Source: JBBRZF01 sp038236965
Lineage (GTDB): Bacteria > Acidobacteriota > Terriglobia > Terriglobales > Acidobacteriaceae
Direction: 5' to 3'
DNA length: 7,044 nucleotides
Assembly: GCA_038236965.1 (NCBI GenBank)
Contig: JBBRZF010000176.1
Span: forward strand, 1-7,044
Part shown: in pieces, positions 5,757 through 7,044 of the stretch
How positions within the stretch are numbered: position 1 is the stretch's first letter
Layout of the letters: each line of letters opens with the position of its first letter
Program-made: the position numbers and the translations under genes
The notes under the pieces: model-generated
Databases searched by the model: none
The model's input: the letters and a program-made list of their open reading frames with translations, nothing else
What the model was told of the DNA's origin: nothing

Positions 5757-7044
5757 TTGGATAAACCAGGTATGGGTGCTCTGAAAGCCGTCACGATGGA
5801 AAGTCCGATGCAGGACGAACTCCGGAATATCCGGCGAACCGTTCTGCCCAATGGTCTCACAATCCTCACGGAAGAGATGGCGCACATACGTTCCGTGTGC
5901 ATCGGTATATGGATCAAGACGGGTTCTCGCCACGAAACGGGCGAGGGCAACGGTATCTCTCATTTCCTGGAACACATGATGTTCAAAGGAACGAAGAACC
6001 GTACGGCGGAAGACATCGCACGCCAGGTGGACTCGATTGGCGGCAATATGGACGCCTTTACGGCCAAGGAATGTATCTGCTTCAACATGAAGGTACTGGA
6101 TGACCACATGCCGGTAGCGATGGACGTGCTCACCGACATGATCCTGAATCCCATCTTCACCGAAGAGGACATCAAGCGCGAGCGCGGCGTGATCCTGGAA
6201 GAGATCAAGATGGACGAAGATAATCCCGATTACCTCGTCCACGAGATCTTTACGCAGAACTTCTGGAAGGACAATCCGCTGGGACGCCCCATCCTGGGCA
6301 CCAAGGAAACAGTGAAGGGCTTTGACCGCTCGGTGATCGTAGATTTCTACGAGCGGCGCATTCGTCCGGACAACATGCTGATTTCGGCCGCAGGAAGCCT
6401 GCGGCACGAAGACTTCGTGGACCTGGTGACGCGCGCCTTCCAGCACATGGATCGCGGCGAGTTGATGATGCCCGAACCCGAGCCGAAGACGTTTTCGCGC
6501 ATAGTGCTGCGCAACAAGAAGGCGCTGGAGCAGGTGCAGATCTGCATCGGCATACCTTCCTACCCTATCTCCCACAATAACCGCTACGCTTCGTACATTT
6601 TAAATACGTTGCTGGGCGGAGGCATGAGTTCGCGGCTTTTCCAGAACATTCGCGAACGCCAGGGACTGGTGTACTCCATCTTCAGTGAACTGAATCCTTA
6701 TCGCGATACCGGATGCATGGCGGTTTATGCCGGGACGTCGAAGGAGTCGGCTCCCAAGGTCGTAAAGTCGGTCATCGCCGAGTTCCACGAATTGAAGAAC
6801 GCTCCGGTGCCGGCGGAGGAATTGCGCCGCGCCAAGGACCAGTTGAAGGGCTCGCTGATGCTCAGCCTGGAGTCTTCGACGGCAAGAATGTCGAACCTCG
6901 CGCGCCAGGAGATGTACTACGACCACTTCACGGGCCTGAACGAGATCATCGATCGCGTGGAAGAGGTGAGGGTGGAAGACCTGATGGTTTTGGCTAACGA
7001 CTTCTTCCGTCCAGAGGCACTTGCAGTCACCGTGCTGGGAAATC
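5757..7044 (+). CDS. M16 family zinc peptidase (insulinase / processing-peptidase type), 3' partial
   Basis: The reading frame is open to the window end, giving 429 residues; family members of this single-chain bacterial type are usually only slightly longer, so little is missing. The inverted zinc motif HxxEH is HFLEH (His69, Glu72, His73), with the third ligand in ILEEI (probably Glu149). DAFTAKE (99-105) and NPLGRPILG (173-181) are further family segments. The C-terminal domain keeps GGGMSSRLF (287-295) and IRERQGLVYS (298-307), whose Arg299 and Tyr306 match the substrate-gripping Arg/Tyr pair of M16 enzymes. No signal peptide is seen, so it probably acts in the cytoplasm, like YmxG/PqqF-type peptidases; the substrate is unknown. 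The start was chosen as TTG 5757 because of its Shine-Dalgarno; in-frame ATGs at 5772, 5796 and 5808 are alternatives, the last with GGAA 6 nt upstream. An in-frame TGA at 5742 limits extension. Confidence 0.95.
   Translation, partial: MDKPGMGALKAVTMESPMQDELRNIRRTVLPNGLTILTEEMAHIRSVCIGIWIKTGSRHETGEGNGISHFLEHMMFKGTKNRTAEDIARQVDSIGGNMDAFTAKECICFNMKVLDDHMPVAMDVLTDMILNPIFTEEDIKRERGVILEEIKMDEDNPDYLVHEIFTQNFWKDNPLGRPILGTKETVKGFDRSVIVDFYERRIRPDNMLISAAGSLRHEDFVDLVTRAFQHMDRGELMMPEPEPKTFSRIVLRNKKALEQVQICIGIPSYPISHNNRYASYILNTLLGGGMSSRLFQNIRERQGLVYSIFSELNPYRDTGCMAVYAGTSKESAPKVVKSVIAEFHELKNAPVPAEELRRAKDQLKGSLMLSLESSTARMSNLARQEMYYDHFTGLNEIIDRVEEVRVEDLMVLANDFFRPEALAVTVLGN

Noticed and set aside
5739..6575. 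278-residue minus-strand ORF
   Set aside because: It is antisense to the M16 peptidase, whose zinc-site motifs prove the plus-strand frame. It is His/Arg-rich and matches no family I know.

Overview
The window is G+C-rich bacterial chromosomal DNA holding five protein genes, with a repeat-rich non-coding block at the left end. The gene set (a long TPR lipoprotein, a secreted DUF5694 protein, RlmN with an acidic insert, an M16 peptidase) and the style of the GGCAAC/GCAAGGGCA repeats suggest an Acidobacteriota member, perhaps a Koribacter-like Terriglobales. This is an inference from sequence style; no rRNA or other phylogenetic marker is present.

Layout from left to right: 1-314 is a structured repeat block, with two near-identical 91-bp direct repeats flanking an array of short GCAAGGGCA units. 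At 321-890 (-) is a PfpI/DJ-1 family protein whose stop codon lies 6 bp beyond the right-hand repeat. At 961-989 is a strong hairpin, probably the terminator of the next gene. At 1017-3398 (-) is a 793-residue membrane-anchored TPR protein. At 3580-4380 (+), divergent from it, is a secreted DUF5694 protein with two GxxH motifs. At 4423-5577 (-), convergent with that gene, is rlmN. From 5757 to beyond the right edge (+), divergent from rlmN, is an M16 zinc peptidase lacking only its last few codons.

The genes do not form one pathway. They look like separately transcribed housekeeping or stress genes: a carbonyl-stress or deglycase-type protein, an envelope TPR scaffold, an envelope DUF5694 protein, an rRNA/tRNA methyltransferase and a processing peptidase. 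The strand alternates, giving two divergent promoter regions (3399-3579 and 5578-5756) and one convergent 42-bp gap (4381-4422).

The least explained element is the left-hand repeat block. Each 91-bp copy can fold into two mutually exclusive stem-loops, and the only difference between the copies lies in an apical loop. I found no evidence for a defence system, CRISPR array, transposase, tRNA or rRNA.
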